A DNA stretch of 21,718 bases from Bacteroidota bacterium (GCA_030706285.1 JAUZOU010000013.1:1-21718), one strand, 5' to 3'; numbered from the stretch's first letter, positions 1-7,990 are shown. Notes: generated by a model from the sequence alone, not told the origin. Made by a program: numbers and translations.

Positions 1-594
1 GCATATGAAGTCTTCCAGACTTGCATGGCAAAACTTCAAGAGCAGCAAGCAACAGCCAACAAGGAAAAATCAAAAGAATTCCTGAAAAAGAACGCGATGG
101 AAAAAGGTGTTTGCCAGACTGCTTCTGGTTTGCAATACCAGGTTATTACCGAAGGTACCGGTGAAAAGCCAGCCTCAACGTCTACTGTTTCCGTTAATTA
201 CGAAGGTAAACTGTTGGATGGTACCGTTTTCGACAGTTCCATCAAACGTGGTACACCAGCTCAATTCCCGGTCGACAAAGTGATTAAAGGTTGGACAGAA
301 GGACTGCAACTGATGAGCGTTGGTTCCAAATACAGATTCTGGATTCCTTCAGATCTGGCATACGGTGACAACGGTGCCGGTGGCATAATCAAACCAGGAG
401 AACTGCTCGTTTTTGATGTTGAATTGCTGAAGATCGTCAAAGAGGAGCCGAAAGAAGCAACTCCTGCCGCTGAAGCCACCTCCACTCAGGAAGCAGCTCC
501 CGCTAAAGAAGCTACCACCGCCAAAGCTGCCAAAACGGCCAAAGCCTCAGCTACCAAAGCAGCTCCCGCTAAAAAAGCCGCTTCAAAAAAATAA
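1..594 (+). CDS. FKBP-type peptidyl-prolyl cis-trans isomerase, Mip/FkpA-like (5' end missing)
   Basis: The protein isomerises Xaa-Pro bonds and probably acts as a periplasmic folding chaperone. The frame is open to base 1, before the first visible ATG at base 25, so the true start lies outside the window. The visible N-terminal part is a Lys/Gln-rich helix with the motif SKEFLKKNA, typical of the Mip/FkpA dimerisation arm. It leads through GVCQTASGLQYQVI into the FKBP fold. Recognisable FKBP elements are VSVNYEGKLLDGTVFDSS, VIKGWTEGLQLMSVGSKY, IPSDLAYGDNGAGG and LLVFDVELL. About 50 residues follow the domain; they are low-complexity and rich in Ala, Lys, Thr and Glu, ending in AAPAKKAASKK, like a histone H1 tail. 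A bidirectional terminator follows. The family call is firm; the role of the tail is unknown. Confidence 0.93.
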   Translation, partial: AYEVFQTCMAKLQEQQATANKEKSKEFLKKNAMEKGVCQTASGLQYQVITEGTGEKPASTSTVSVNYEGKLLDGTVFDSSIKRGTPAQFPVDKVIKGWTEGLQLMSVGSKYRFWIPSDLAYGDNGAGGIIKPGELLVFDVELLKIVKEEPKEATPAAEATSTQEAAPAKEATTAKAAKTAKASATKAAPAKKAASKK

Positions 595-626
595 GCCCGG
601 CTCAGAAATCAATTTTTGAATAACAT

Positions 627-671
627 AAAAAAGCCGTGATGATGGAGAAAACTCCGCGTCACGGCTTTTTT
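627..671. terminator. Bidirectional intrinsic terminator
   Basis: The arms GCCGTGA (633-639) and TCACGGC (659-665) form a perfect stem flanked by AAAAAA (627-632) and TTTTTT (666-671), so a U-tract follows the stem on either strand. It lies between the FKBP gene (plus) and the LytTR regulator gene (minus), which converge here, and can end both transcripts. Confidence 0.88.
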
Positions 672-673
672 GT

Positions 674-1429
674 TCATCTGTTAATCCAGTCTTTCAATAA
701 GGGCGCCTTGTCTTTGCTGATTATAATGTCTAATTGAGGATAATCGTTGAGCCGCAGGATCAGTTTACCTTTAAAATAATTGCCTAAAAACCGGATGCTT
801 TCCATATTGACGATAAATTGCCGGTTCGCCCGGAAAAATCTGGCAGGATCGAGTTGCTTTTCCAATTCATCCATGCTTATGAAAACCGTTTCCGATGTCC
901 CGTCTTTAAAAAATAAACGAACAATCTTGTTTTCAGTAAATATATGATTGATATCCTTAACGTTGAATATTCTGTAGCCATCCCGGAATGGCAGGAGAAA
1001 ACGTTCGCGATATTTATAATCACTGCGTTGCAGCGCATCAAACAACTGCCGGAGGCTTTCATCAGAATAAGTTTTCCCGTTCAGGTTCACCTTTTCGATG
1101 GCAGCTGCGAGTTCGACTGCGTCGATCGGTTTGAGTAGATAATCAAAACTGTTGTATTTGAATGCCTGAACGGCATACTCGTCAAAGGCTGTCGTAAAAA
1201 CAATCGGCACAAATGACGGAGCCTCTTTCAACGCCTCAAAACTCAGTCCGTCAGATAGCCGTATATCAGCCAGAATCAAGTCCGGTGACGCATTTGCTCG
1301 AAGATATGCGATAGTCACTTCAATGCTTGTAAGAGGACCGATGATTCGGAATGACGGATCAATATCTTTTAGCAACCGGATCAATCGGTTAGCATTGCGC
1401 TCTTCGTCTTCTAGAATGAGGATATTCAT
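674..1429 (-). CDS. LytTR-family response regulator
   Basis: This 251-residue protein is a transcription regulator of the AgrA/LytR type. A receiver domain covers about residues 1-120. It has the acidic pair E7/D8, the phospho-acceptor Asp55 in LILADIRLSDG, Thr79 and Lys100 in the YLLKP motif. A LytTR DNA-binding domain follows (about 140-250), with RERFLLPFRDGYRIF and the typical FFRANRQFIVNMESI. The gene lies 12 bases downstream of the histidine kinase gene on the same strand, so the two form a two-component pair in one transcript. The targets cannot be read from the sequence. The divergent cassette starting at 2861 is the nearest candidate, but that is inference from position only. Confidence 0.95.
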   Translation of the reverse strand: MNILILEDEERNANRLIRLLKDIDPSFRIIGPLTSIEVTIAYLRANASPDLILADIRLSDGLSFEALKEAPSFVPIVFTTAFDEYAVQAFKYNSFDYLLKPIDAVELAAAIEKVNLNGKTYSDESLRQLFDALQRSDYKYRERFLLPFRDGYRIFNVKDINHIFTENKIVRLFFKDGTSETVFISMDELEKQLDPARFFRANRQFIVNMESIRFLGNYFKGKLILRLNDYPQLDIIISKDKAPLLKDWINR

Positions 1430-1441
1430 TGGATGCTAATT

Positions 1442-2488
1442 TTAGAGAATCGGTAATTTAACTGAATAAGTCTGATCGGTCAGACTGATGATCACTTCTT
1501 TTGAGCCAAGCAGTGAATAGCGATCTGAAATATTTTTCTGCCCGATGGCGGTAGTCGGTTCGATGCCAGACCACGACAATAAGGGTGATATGACGTTGCT
1601 TACAATGACATAGTCATCTGTTCGAAGGATGTTGATAGACAACGGCAATTCTTTGGAGTGCCGGTTGTGTTTGATCGCATTTTCGACCAGCTGTTGCAGC
1701 GACACCGGTGGTATGTAACCTGCTCCGGTTCTCAGTTTATCGTCAATAGACACCATGACAGCTTCGCCGTATCGCATCTGGATTAAATAGTTATAGGCAT
1801 CCAAAAACTCAACTTCTTCGGCGATTGTGATCGTATTCCTTTCCAAATTTTGAATCACGTATCGGTAAACCTTCGACAGATTGGCAAGGAATTTTCCTGC
1901 CAACTCCTGGTCTTCCTCGATCAATTCGGACAATATGCTGAAATTGTTAAATAAAAAATGAGCGTCTATCTGCGACTTTAAGGCGTTCAATTGCGATTGC
2001 AAAGCGATTTCTTTCTCTTTGAGAAGATCTATCTCCAATTTTTGTTTTTTATCATCGGTTTTGAGGTAAAAGTCGAGATAAAACGCATTTGAGTATATAC
2101 AAGATATGAACGTCGCTATCATCCCATAGGTATAAACTCCTTTCAAACGAAATTCTCCGCCCATGCCTCCCCAAATAAAATTGTCGCACAAGTCCGTCAT
2201 CATGTAAGCCATCAAATTATTGACCAAAAACAGAATGCTGGCATAGATGATCAGCCGGTTATATGGCTGCCGTTTCATAGGCAGGAAGCGGAATGCAAGA
2301 TAATTGTAAAACAAAGAGAAAAGCGTAAAGATCAGGCATAATCCAAAATCGACAGCAGTTTCGAGGCCGATGGATCCCTGCTTCCACCCCCTCCAGACCT
2401 GATCATCGATCGAAAGCCACAAAATCGTATAAAGGCTGTAGCTTATCAATGACAGCAACAAACAGTTCTTCCAATTCAGCAATTTCAT
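1442..2488 (-). CDS. Membrane histidine kinase, LytS/YehU (His_kinase PF06580) type
   Basis: This 348-residue sensor kinase has about four predicted membrane helices in the N-terminal 140 residues (roughly 10-26, 46-70, 78-98 and 118-138). A linker helix with KTDDKKQKLEIDLLKEKE comes next. The phospho-acceptor His177 lies in the motif QIDAHFLFNNFSILSELI. The N-box of the ATPase is PPVSLQQLVENAIKHN (Asn270), and IGQKNISDRYSLLG serves as the glycine-rich part. There is no large extracytoplasmic sensor domain, so any signal is probably sensed in or at the membrane. The gene precedes the LytTR regulator gene. The start at 2488 gives a hydrophobic N-terminus close to the initiator Met; another ATG lies nine bases upstream. 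Confidence 0.94.
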   Translation of the reverse strand: MKLLNWKNCLLLSLISYSLYTILWLSIDDQVWRGWKQGSIGLETAVDFGLCLIFTLFSLFYNYLAFRFLPMKRQPYNRLIIYASILFLVNNLMAYMMTDLCDNFIWGGMGGEFRLKGVYTYGMIATFISCIYSNAFYLDFYLKTDDKKQKLEIDLLKEKEIALQSQLNALKSQIDAHFLFNNFSILSELIEEDQELAGKFLANLSKVYRYVIQNLERNTITIAEEVEFLDAYNYLIQMRYGEAVMVSIDDKLRTGAGYIPPVSLQQLVENAIKHNRHSKELPLSINILRTDDYVIVSNVISPLLSWSGIEPTTAIGQKNISDRYSLLGSKEVIISLTDQTYSVKLPIL

Positions 2489-2860
2489 TTCCTCATTTAT
2501 CTTCGTATAGGCAACGATCTGTCATGTATGCAAAGTACGAAAAAACAGATTGAATTAGTTAAACAAATCGACTGAATCGGCAAAAATCGCCGTTGAAACG
2601 AAAACAGAATGAAAAAATGTTAATTTATGCCTATTTGATTCTGTCAACAATATGTATAAATTAAAAACTTTCAACAAAAATTCAGCTTCTTTTTTTTCCG
2701 GTTCGGGCACAGATTCTTCCGTTTCAGATTGATTGTACAATGGGTACAATTATAAAACTTATACTTTAGTTTCAGAAATTGTGTCCGGTTAAATGATGAT
2801 GTAAAATTGATCAAGTCAGAAATGCAGGAAAGGCTACAACACCTGTAAAAATGGAACGGA
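2489..2860. promoter_or_regulatory. Divergent regulatory region between the two-component genes and the Dlt-like cassette
   Basis: These 372 bases contain no convincing gene; a 64-codon minus-strand frame (2555-2749) has no recognisable content. The region is AT-rich and must hold the promoters for both directions. A 17-base inverted repeat, TTGTACAATGGGTACAA, lies at 2733-2749. It is followed at 2762-2769 by TACTTTAG, a one-mismatch version of the Bacteroidota -7 element TAnnTTTG. I see no good -33 TTTG and no Shine-Dalgarno sequence before the start at 2861. Confidence 0.5.
2733..2749. repeat. Inverted repeat, possible operator
   Basis: TTGTAC (2733-2738) and GTACAA (2744-2749) are perfect inverted arms around a 5-base spacer. 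The repeat ends 12 bases before a possible -7 element for the downstream cassette, where an operator would be expected. It does not resemble the direct-repeat sites of LytTR regulators, so any binding protein is unknown. Confidence 0.4.
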
Positions 2861-4384
2861 ATGAAAACTTATGTTAGAACAGACTTACTAGCGGATATTT
2901 CGGAAGCAGCTGTGAAGTACGTCGATCGCACAGCCATTGTGATCGAAGACACCCCTTATACTTACAGGCAGCTCTTTGAAAAAGTTGCTGCTATCTATAA
3001 GGTGATCAATCAATTGAGCGAACAGATCATCGGTATTGTGGCTGAAAACGAGCTAGAGACGTATGCGTCCATTCTTGCCACTCTTTTTGCAGGTAAAACC
3101 TACGTCATCCTTCATCCCGACTACCCTGAAATGCGCAATCTGCAAATTGCGGAACAGGCAGGGATCGGTTGCCTGCTGTATTGCGGGAAGGATATAGAGG
3201 TATTGTCACCGGACGTATCTGTGAAAAGAATTTGTACCACCTCGCAAGAGGGGGGGCAGCAGGCTATAGAGTCCTCAGTTTTAAGACCCTGGATTCTGCC
3301 GGAAGTGAAAATAACAGAGGCCAATGCTTACATTATCTTTACCTCGGGCAGTACCGGCAAACCGAAAGGAGTGCCCATATCCCGCCAAAACCTGAATGCT
3401 TTCTATGCTGCCTACCGGCACCTGGGCTGGCAATTGGACGAGACGGACCGTATGCTCCAGATGTTCGAACTGACGTTCGACGTCTCAGTGGTATCTTTCC
3501 TCTATCCGCTTACCTTGGGAGCTTCTGTTTATACGGTACCCTCCAGCGGTTTCAAATATCTGAACGTGCTCAACGTGCTGGATAGCCACAGACTAACCTT
3601 CGCAGCTATTGCACCGTCTGTCTTGCGCCTGTCCCGTCCCTATTTTCCAAGTATTCAGTTACCCGAATTGAAATACTTGGTCGTTACAGCCGAAGCAACT
3701 GATGTCAACCTGCTCGCCGAATTCAGGGACTGCATTCCGAATGCTACCGTCATCAACCTGTACGGCCCGACGGAAGCAACCATCTATTGTACAGCCTATA
3801 CCATCCCCACCCAAGGAAGCAAACATCACAACGGTATGGCAGCCATCGGCAAACCTTTCCCCGGAATGGAAGTCCTGATAGCAGATGAAAAGGGACAGTC
3901 CTTGCCGGTGAACAGGACGGGGGAATTATGGTTGAGCGGATTGCAACTGATGCATGGCTACTGGAATGCTCCGGAAAAGTCTGCCTCCTGCTTTATTCGC
4001 CATACGGACGGAAAACTGTATTATAAAACGGGCGACCTGTGTAGCCAAGATGCTGACGGAGACATCATTTACTGTGGGCGCAAGGATACACAGGTGAAGA
4101 TTCAGGGATACCGCATTGAACTTGGTGAGATAGAATACCGAGTGAAACAGTTCTATTGCAACGCCTTCAATGCTGTTGTAATTCCACTATCCGGTGTTGA
4201 CAGCAACAATGAGTTGCATCTGGTCATAGAGAAAGAGGAAGACGACACTCAAAAACTGGAACAGTATTTACATGATCACTTGCCTGCTTACATGTTACCG
4301 AAACAGATTCATTTTCTACAAGCCTTTCCTCTAAACGGGAGCAATAAAACCGACAGAAAAAAGATTACACGACTCATTCAATAA
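2861..4384 (+). CDS. DltA-like amino-acid adenylation enzyme (carrier-protein ligase)
   Basis: This 507-residue member of the ANL (AMP-forming) superfamily is expected to activate an amino or carboxylic acid as its adenylate and load it on the carrier protein coded next. Core motifs in order are FTSGSTGKPKG (A3, 160-170), FDVSV (Asp207, substrate-anchoring position), NLYGPTEAT (A5, 299-307), YKTGD (A7), GRKDTQVKIQGYRIELGEIE (A8) and catalytic Lys496 in NGSNKTDRKK (A10). The overall layout and length match DltA (about 500 residues). In DltA the pocket motif FCGE carries the Cys that shapes D-Ala selectivity; here the aligned motif is VTAE (Thr276), so the substrate may not be D-alanine. The carrier gene starts 8 bases downstream. 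The superfamily and DltA-like layout are certain; the substrate is not. Confidence 0.9.
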   Translation: MKTYVRTDLLADISEAAVKYVDRTAIVIEDTPYTYRQLFEKVAAIYKVINQLSEQIIGIVAENELETYASILATLFAGKTYVILHPDYPEMRNLQIAEQAGIGCLLYCGKDIEVLSPDVSVKRICTTSQEGGQQAIESSVLRPWILPEVKITEANAYIIFTSGSTGKPKGVPISRQNLNAFYAAYRHLGWQLDETDRMLQMFELTFDVSVVSFLYPLTLGASVYTVPSSGFKYLNVLNVLDSHRLTFAAIAPSVLRLSRPYFPSIQLPELKYLVVTAEATDVNLLAEFRDCIPNATVINLYGPTEATIYCTAYTIPTQGSKHHNGMAAIGKPFPGMEVLIADEKGQSLPVNRTGELWLSGLQLMHGYWNAPEKSASCFIRHTDGKLYYKTGDLCSQDADGDIIYCGRKDTQVKIQGYRIELGEIEYRVKQFYCNAFNAVVIPLSGVDSNNELHLVIEKEEDDTQKLEQYLHDHLPAYMLPKQIHFLQAFPLNGSNKTDRKKITRLIQ

Positions 4385-4392
4385 TAAACCAC

Positions 4393-4635
4393 ATGGAAAC
4401 AACAGACGTGCTGGAAACGCTCACCCAGATATTCCGTAAAGTTCTCAAAAGAGACAACATCGTTTTGACCGTGGACTCTACAGCACACGACGTGCCTGGT
4501 TGGGATTCGCTGACCAATATGGTACTCATCAGCCAAATCGAGAAAACATTCAGTATACACTTCACATTCAGGGAGATTGTCAAGTTGAAGAACGTGGGCG
4601 ACTTGTGTGGAGCCATTGCCGGGAAACTGAAATAG
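4393..4635 (+). CDS. Acyl carrier protein (DltC-like)
   Basis: This is an 80-residue phosphopantetheine carrier. The attachment motif is GWDSL with Ser39, and a helix rich in hydrophobic and acidic residues follows (MVLISQIEKTFSIHFT). Length and motif fit DltC (about 78 residues) as well as general ACPs. It lies between the adenylation enzyme and the MBOAT gene, so it probably receives the activated acid from the first and presents it to the second, as DltC does. A phosphopantetheinyl transferase is not coded in this window. Confidence 0.93.
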   Translation: METTDVLETLTQIFRKVLKRDNIVLTVDSTAHDVPGWDSLTNMVLISQIEKTFSIHFTFREIVKLKNVGDLCGAIAGKLK

Positions 4636-4644
4636 CAGCAAACG

Positions 4645-6036
4645 ATGTCGTTCATTTCTCTGGAATTTGTCACACTGTTCATCTGTTGTTTTCTGGCTTT
4701 TTATTTAGCCGGAACGTCATACAGAAAATATGTGTTGCTTGCATCAAGCTTCGTTTTTATTGGCTACTTTCACCTACTGTTTCTCCTTGTCGCACTGACG
4801 ATTACGCTGTTTACCTACGCAGCAGGCAGGGGCATCGAATCGGCACGTCAGGGAAAACATCTCCGCTTAGCCTATGTAGCAAGCATCGGAACGATCATTG
4901 TCTTTTGGATAGCATGCCGCCATGCTCAGTCGTTTACCGGCTGCAAAGGCTTCCTATTTCCGTTGGGAATCTCCTTCTACAGTTTCCAGGCCATTGCCTA
5001 CCTCACGGAAATTTATTGGGAGGAAGAAAAGGCGGAGCGCAACCTGCCGGACTTTATGATCTACATGCTCTTCTTCATGAAGTTTCTGTCGGGTCCTATC
5101 GAACGTCCCGGCGACCTGCTTCCGCAAATCAGGAACCTGCGCCCGGCCTCTTATGAAATGATGTCATACGGACTGAAACTCATTGTCATCGGTTTAATGA
5201 AAAAGCTGATGCTTGCAGACCACATCGCACCATACATCGATGACATCTTCAATTCCGCGCACACAGCCTCAGGAGTACAATTGCTGATGGCTTGCCTGCT
5301 TTATCCGGTGGAGCTTTATGCCGACTTTTCGGGCTATACGGATATAGCACTGGGTGGAGCGAGGTTGTTCGGTTTACGGCTATCACCCAACTTCAACAAT
5401 CCTTTTTCGGCACAGACCACGGCAGATTTATGGCGCCGTTGGCACATGTCGCTATCTTTCTGGGTTAGAGACTACGTCTATCTTCCGCTGACCTCAGTCC
5501 TGAGGCGATGGGGACAATTGGGTATCATAGCCGGTCTTCTGATTACCTTCGTGGTACTTGGTTTGTGGCATGGTTCCGGTTGGACGTTCGTGGTGTATGG
5601 GCTCATTCAGGGTATCATCATTGTCTATGAACTGGTAGCGAAGGGATTCCGTGGAGCATTAAAAAACCGGATGGGGGACAATGCTTTTGCGGTATGGTCC
5701 ATCATAAGGACATATCTCAATTTTAGTTTATCTCTGGTTTTTTTCAAATCCGCTACCATCGGTGACGCGTTCTATTTCATCCGTCACCTGTCTTTCCAGA
5801 CTCATTCCAGTTGGAAAGAAATCAACCTCGGGATGCCCGACCATATCTGTATTGTGGCAGGAGTGACATTGGTCTTGATGCTGCTTTATGACTATTTTAT
5901 GTCGCGCGGCGATGTATTGAAGCGGATGGAAAAACAACCTACACCGGTCCGCTGGATCATTTACTACCTCCTTGTGTTTGCCATTATCACTTATGGTAAA
6001 ATTGGTGCCGAGAACTTTATTTATCTACAATTCTGA
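4645..6036 (+). CDS. MBOAT-family O-acyltransferase (DltB/AlgI-like)
   Basis: This 463-residue multi-pass membrane protein should move an acyl or aminoacyl group from the carrier protein across or to the outside of the membrane. The MBOAT signature spans about residues 220-315: ELYADFSGYTDIALG, PNFNNPF, then LWRRWHMSLSFWVRDYVYLP with His267, and GLWHGSGWTF with the invariant His309. Both histidines match the pair in DltB and AlgI. The family is broad; the adjacent carrier and ligase genes favour a DltB-like role over alginate-type acetylation. Its stop codon overlaps the next start by one base (TGATG at 6034-6038), a sign of translational coupling. Confidence 0.92.
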   Translation: MSFISLEFVTLFICCFLAFYLAGTSYRKYVLLASSFVFIGYFHLLFLLVALTITLFTYAAGRGIESARQGKHLRLAYVASIGTIIVFWIACRHAQSFTGCKGFLFPLGISFYSFQAIAYLTEIYWEEEKAERNLPDFMIYMLFFMKFLSGPIERPGDLLPQIRNLRPASYEMMSYGLKLIVIGLMKKLMLADHIAPYIDDIFNSAHTASGVQLLMACLLYPVELYADFSGYTDIALGGARLFGLRLSPNFNNPFSAQTTADLWRRWHMSLSFWVRDYVYLPLTSVLRRWGQLGIIAGLLITFVVLGLWHGSGWTFVVYGLIQGIIIVYELVAKGFRGALKNRMGDNAFAVWSIIRTYLNFSLSLVFFKSATIGDAFYFIRHLSFQTHSSWKEINLGMPDHICIVAGVTLVLMLLYDYFMSRGDVLKRMEKQPTPVRWIIYYLLVFAIITYGKIGAENFIYLQF

Positions 6037-7082
6037 TGGAAGAAACCGTTGAAAAACAACCAGTGCATGGCAAAGAAAAGGCTGCAGGACGGCTGATAAA
6101 AAGAGTGCTGCTCTTCTGCCTTCCCTTTTGGCTGGTTGCGGCCCTTTATATTATTGATGACCCGTACAGGGTGTTGCGAGATTACCACACGTATGATTCC
6201 AAACTATTGCTTAATGAAGAGTATGTCGGATGGCATATTTATCTGAACAACAAAGACAGTATTCACTTCAATTCGTTCATTCTCGGCAATTCTTGTACGA
6301 TGGCTTTCTGTTGTTCAGAATGGGAGAAATACTTAAATGGAGGCCGTGCTGTGCGTCTGTTCGGCAATGCCGAAAGCATGATGGCTATCTACAAGAAATT
6401 ACTGGCATTGGAAAGAGAGCATGCCGACCTGAAAAACGTACTAATGATTCTGGACAAAACATCACTGGCAAAAACTTGTTTACTGACCGGTTCCGGGCAC
6501 ATTCTTCCTCCGGATATTTCCGGGCAAAATCCGGTCAGTGCTCAATTGGAATTTCTCCAAACATTCATTTCTCCCGATATCCTGTTCCCCTATCTGACCT
6601 ACAAACTGACGGGAAAGATCAATTCCTCTTCAAAATCCTTTAATCCTTACGGGCGGATACGTAATCAGATAAACAATGATGCCATCAACCCCCGTGAGAA
6701 GATGATCAAGGAAGAAGGTGAACAATACTGGATTACCCGGAAAAAAGAATTCCCGGAAAGGAGTGGAAAGAAAACGGTCGCTGAACCAGTCATTTTCAAA
6801 GCCCAAAAAGCATTGCTGCTCAATATTGCCGGCTTATTGCGCAAGCACTCCACTTCGGTGAAAATTGTCATCGGTCCCGATTATCAACAAGAATCCCTTC
6901 ATCCGCAGGATGTCATGATGTTGAAAAGCATCTTCGGGGAACAAAACGTATTCGACTTTACCGGAATCAACGAATACACGGCAAACTACCATTATTTCTA
7001 CGAAAAGGGTCATTACAGGCCGCTACTGGGAGATAAAATACTGAAACGGATATATAGCCGGCATCCAGAAGACGGTCATTGA
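6036..7082 (+). CDS. SGNH-like membrane-anchored protein, MBOAT partner (DltD/AlgX-like role)
   Basis: This 348-residue protein has one N-terminal membrane anchor (about 23-40, LLFCLPFWLVAALYII); the remainder is probably extracytoplasmic. FILGNSC (82-87) places Ser86 as in the nucleophile block of SGNH hydrolases. Near the C-terminus YFYEKGHYRP supplies His326, preceded by Glu323 where DltD and AlgX use an Asp-x-x-His pair. Proteins with this layout next to MBOAT genes act as the periplasmic acyltransferase or its partner. The start overlaps the MBOAT stop by one base. The SGNH assignment rests on these short motifs and on context. The exact reaction is unknown, and the Glu in place of Asp should be checked. 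Confidence 0.72.
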   Translation: MEETVEKQPVHGKEKAAGRLIKRVLLFCLPFWLVAALYIIDDPYRVLRDYHTYDSKLLLNEEYVGWHIYLNNKDSIHFNSFILGNSCTMAFCCSEWEKYLNGGRAVRLFGNAESMMAIYKKLLALEREHADLKNVLMILDKTSLAKTCLLTGSGHILPPDISGQNPVSAQLEFLQTFISPDILFPYLTYKLTGKINSSSKSFNPYGRIRNQINNDAINPREKMIKEEGEQYWITRKKEFPERSGKKTVAEPVIFKAQKALLLNIAGLLRKHSTSVKIVIGPDYQQESLHPQDVMMLKSIFGEQNVFDFTGINEYTANYHYFYEKGHYRPLLGDKILKRIYSRHPEDGH

Positions 7083-7089
7083 TAAACGG

Positions 7090-7125
7090 GTCACCACAAG
7101 CTGCTACCTGCACGTCTTTGCTTAA
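7090..7125 (+). pseudogene. Possible C-terminal scrap of a tyrosine recombinase
   Basis: Eight bases after the cassette ends, one frame reads VTTSCYLHVFA and then stop. This resembles the last conserved block of tyrosine recombinases (TT-x-x-Y-[LT]-H-V, containing the nucleophile Tyr). No other part of such a gene is seen, and the upstream codons belong to the preceding gene in another frame. Treat it as a weak hint of a decayed mobile element at the cassette border. Confidence 0.25.
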
Positions 7126-7224
7126 GTTTGGACCGGGAATTGTCTATTTCAAAACCCAGCTTTGGCGGCTGAGATAGCGTTTGCCTACAGTGGGGACGGC
7201 CAATCCATTCCAGCTCAACAACAT

Positions 7225-7761
7225 CTACAGAACAATCCTGAAACTCAAACACGGTACCGCTGAATTCCTGATGCCGGGACCCCGATTGAGTTGAGGAAAA
7301 CTGGTGAGGCCAAACATCAGCTCCGGACTTCTTAATTTTTTGTGTACTTGCTGTGTTCGCAAGATATTCTTGGTCATGATCACCAGGCCGGCGATGCCCT
7401 CGACCAGGGAAACTCCTGCCAGGCCGAGTCCTTTCAAGGCTTCAGAAAGATCGCCATCTTCAGCGGTTGCATTGATATAAAAGTCAGAAACGCCGAATAC
7501 TATTCCAAGGATCCCAATTCCTGTCATCCCTGCGCCTGTTAGCGTCTGACGTTTTGCCTGACTCAACTGATCCATCAGCTGATCCCGTTTCAGCATCAAC
7601 TGCCTGTTTTGCTGCAGTTGAACTATGCCGGCTGTATCGTTCAGCAGTGTATCACCAACCGCAACCTGAGGTTGGCACGCCAAAGAGTCTTGTGCCCGGG
7701 CGCTGACACTCTGAGAGAAGGCGGCAAATACCACCACTGCTATAATCAAATTAAATTTCAT
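7225..7761 (-). CDS. Exported protein of unknown function
   Basis: I do not recognise this 178-residue protein. It starts with a clear signal peptide (MKFNLIIAVVVFAAFSQSVS, cleavage probably after ARA at about residue 23). A Gln/Leu-rich, probably helical stretch covers about 46-72. Two glycine-rich hydrophobic segments follow (about 76-97, GAGMTGIGILGIVFG, and 111-129, GLGLAGVSLVEGIAGLVIM) that could span or insert into a membrane. The last 35 residues are more polar. It lies convergent to the Dlt-like cassette and downstream, on the same strand, of the flavoprotein gene at 7991, about 230 bases away. No function can be proposed. Confidence 0.7.
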   Translation of the reverse strand: MKFNLIIAVVVFAAFSQSVSARAQDSLACQPQVAVGDTLLNDTAGIVQLQQNRQLMLKRDQLMDQLSQAKRQTLTGAGMTGIGILGIVFGVSDFYINATAEDGDLSEALKGLGLAGVSLVEGIAGLVIMTKNILRTQQVHKKLRSPELMFGLTSFPQLNRGPGIRNSAVPCLSFRIVL

Positions 7762-7990
7762 TCAAGTATGGTTACGAGAGCTACCCAGCTACAAAACCTT
7801 AAAAACAACCTACATTATACTACGCGTCATGAAAACCAGCAATCAAAGGAATTGACCGGTGGTTGGCCATACTGGAATTCATGCCGGACTTTTCGGTTAA
7901 AGCACACCAACATCCCCCATTGCAACTACAGGAACGCCAACCATCGCAATAACGGACATCTGCACCGTCTTTACCAATAAAATCCAGCTA
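7762..7990. other. Intergenic stretch with no supported gene
   Basis: Between the exported protein gene and the flavoprotein gene I find no promoter element or terminator. A 20-codon hydrophobic minus-strand frame beginning MSVIAMVGVPVV lies near 7904-7966. It is too short and too isolated to call. Confidence 0.4.

Noticed and set aside
7609..7980. A 123-codon plus-strand frame
   Set aside because: It overlaps the signal-peptide end of the minus-strand gene at 7225-7761 and has a composition unlike a real protein; no recognisable motif.
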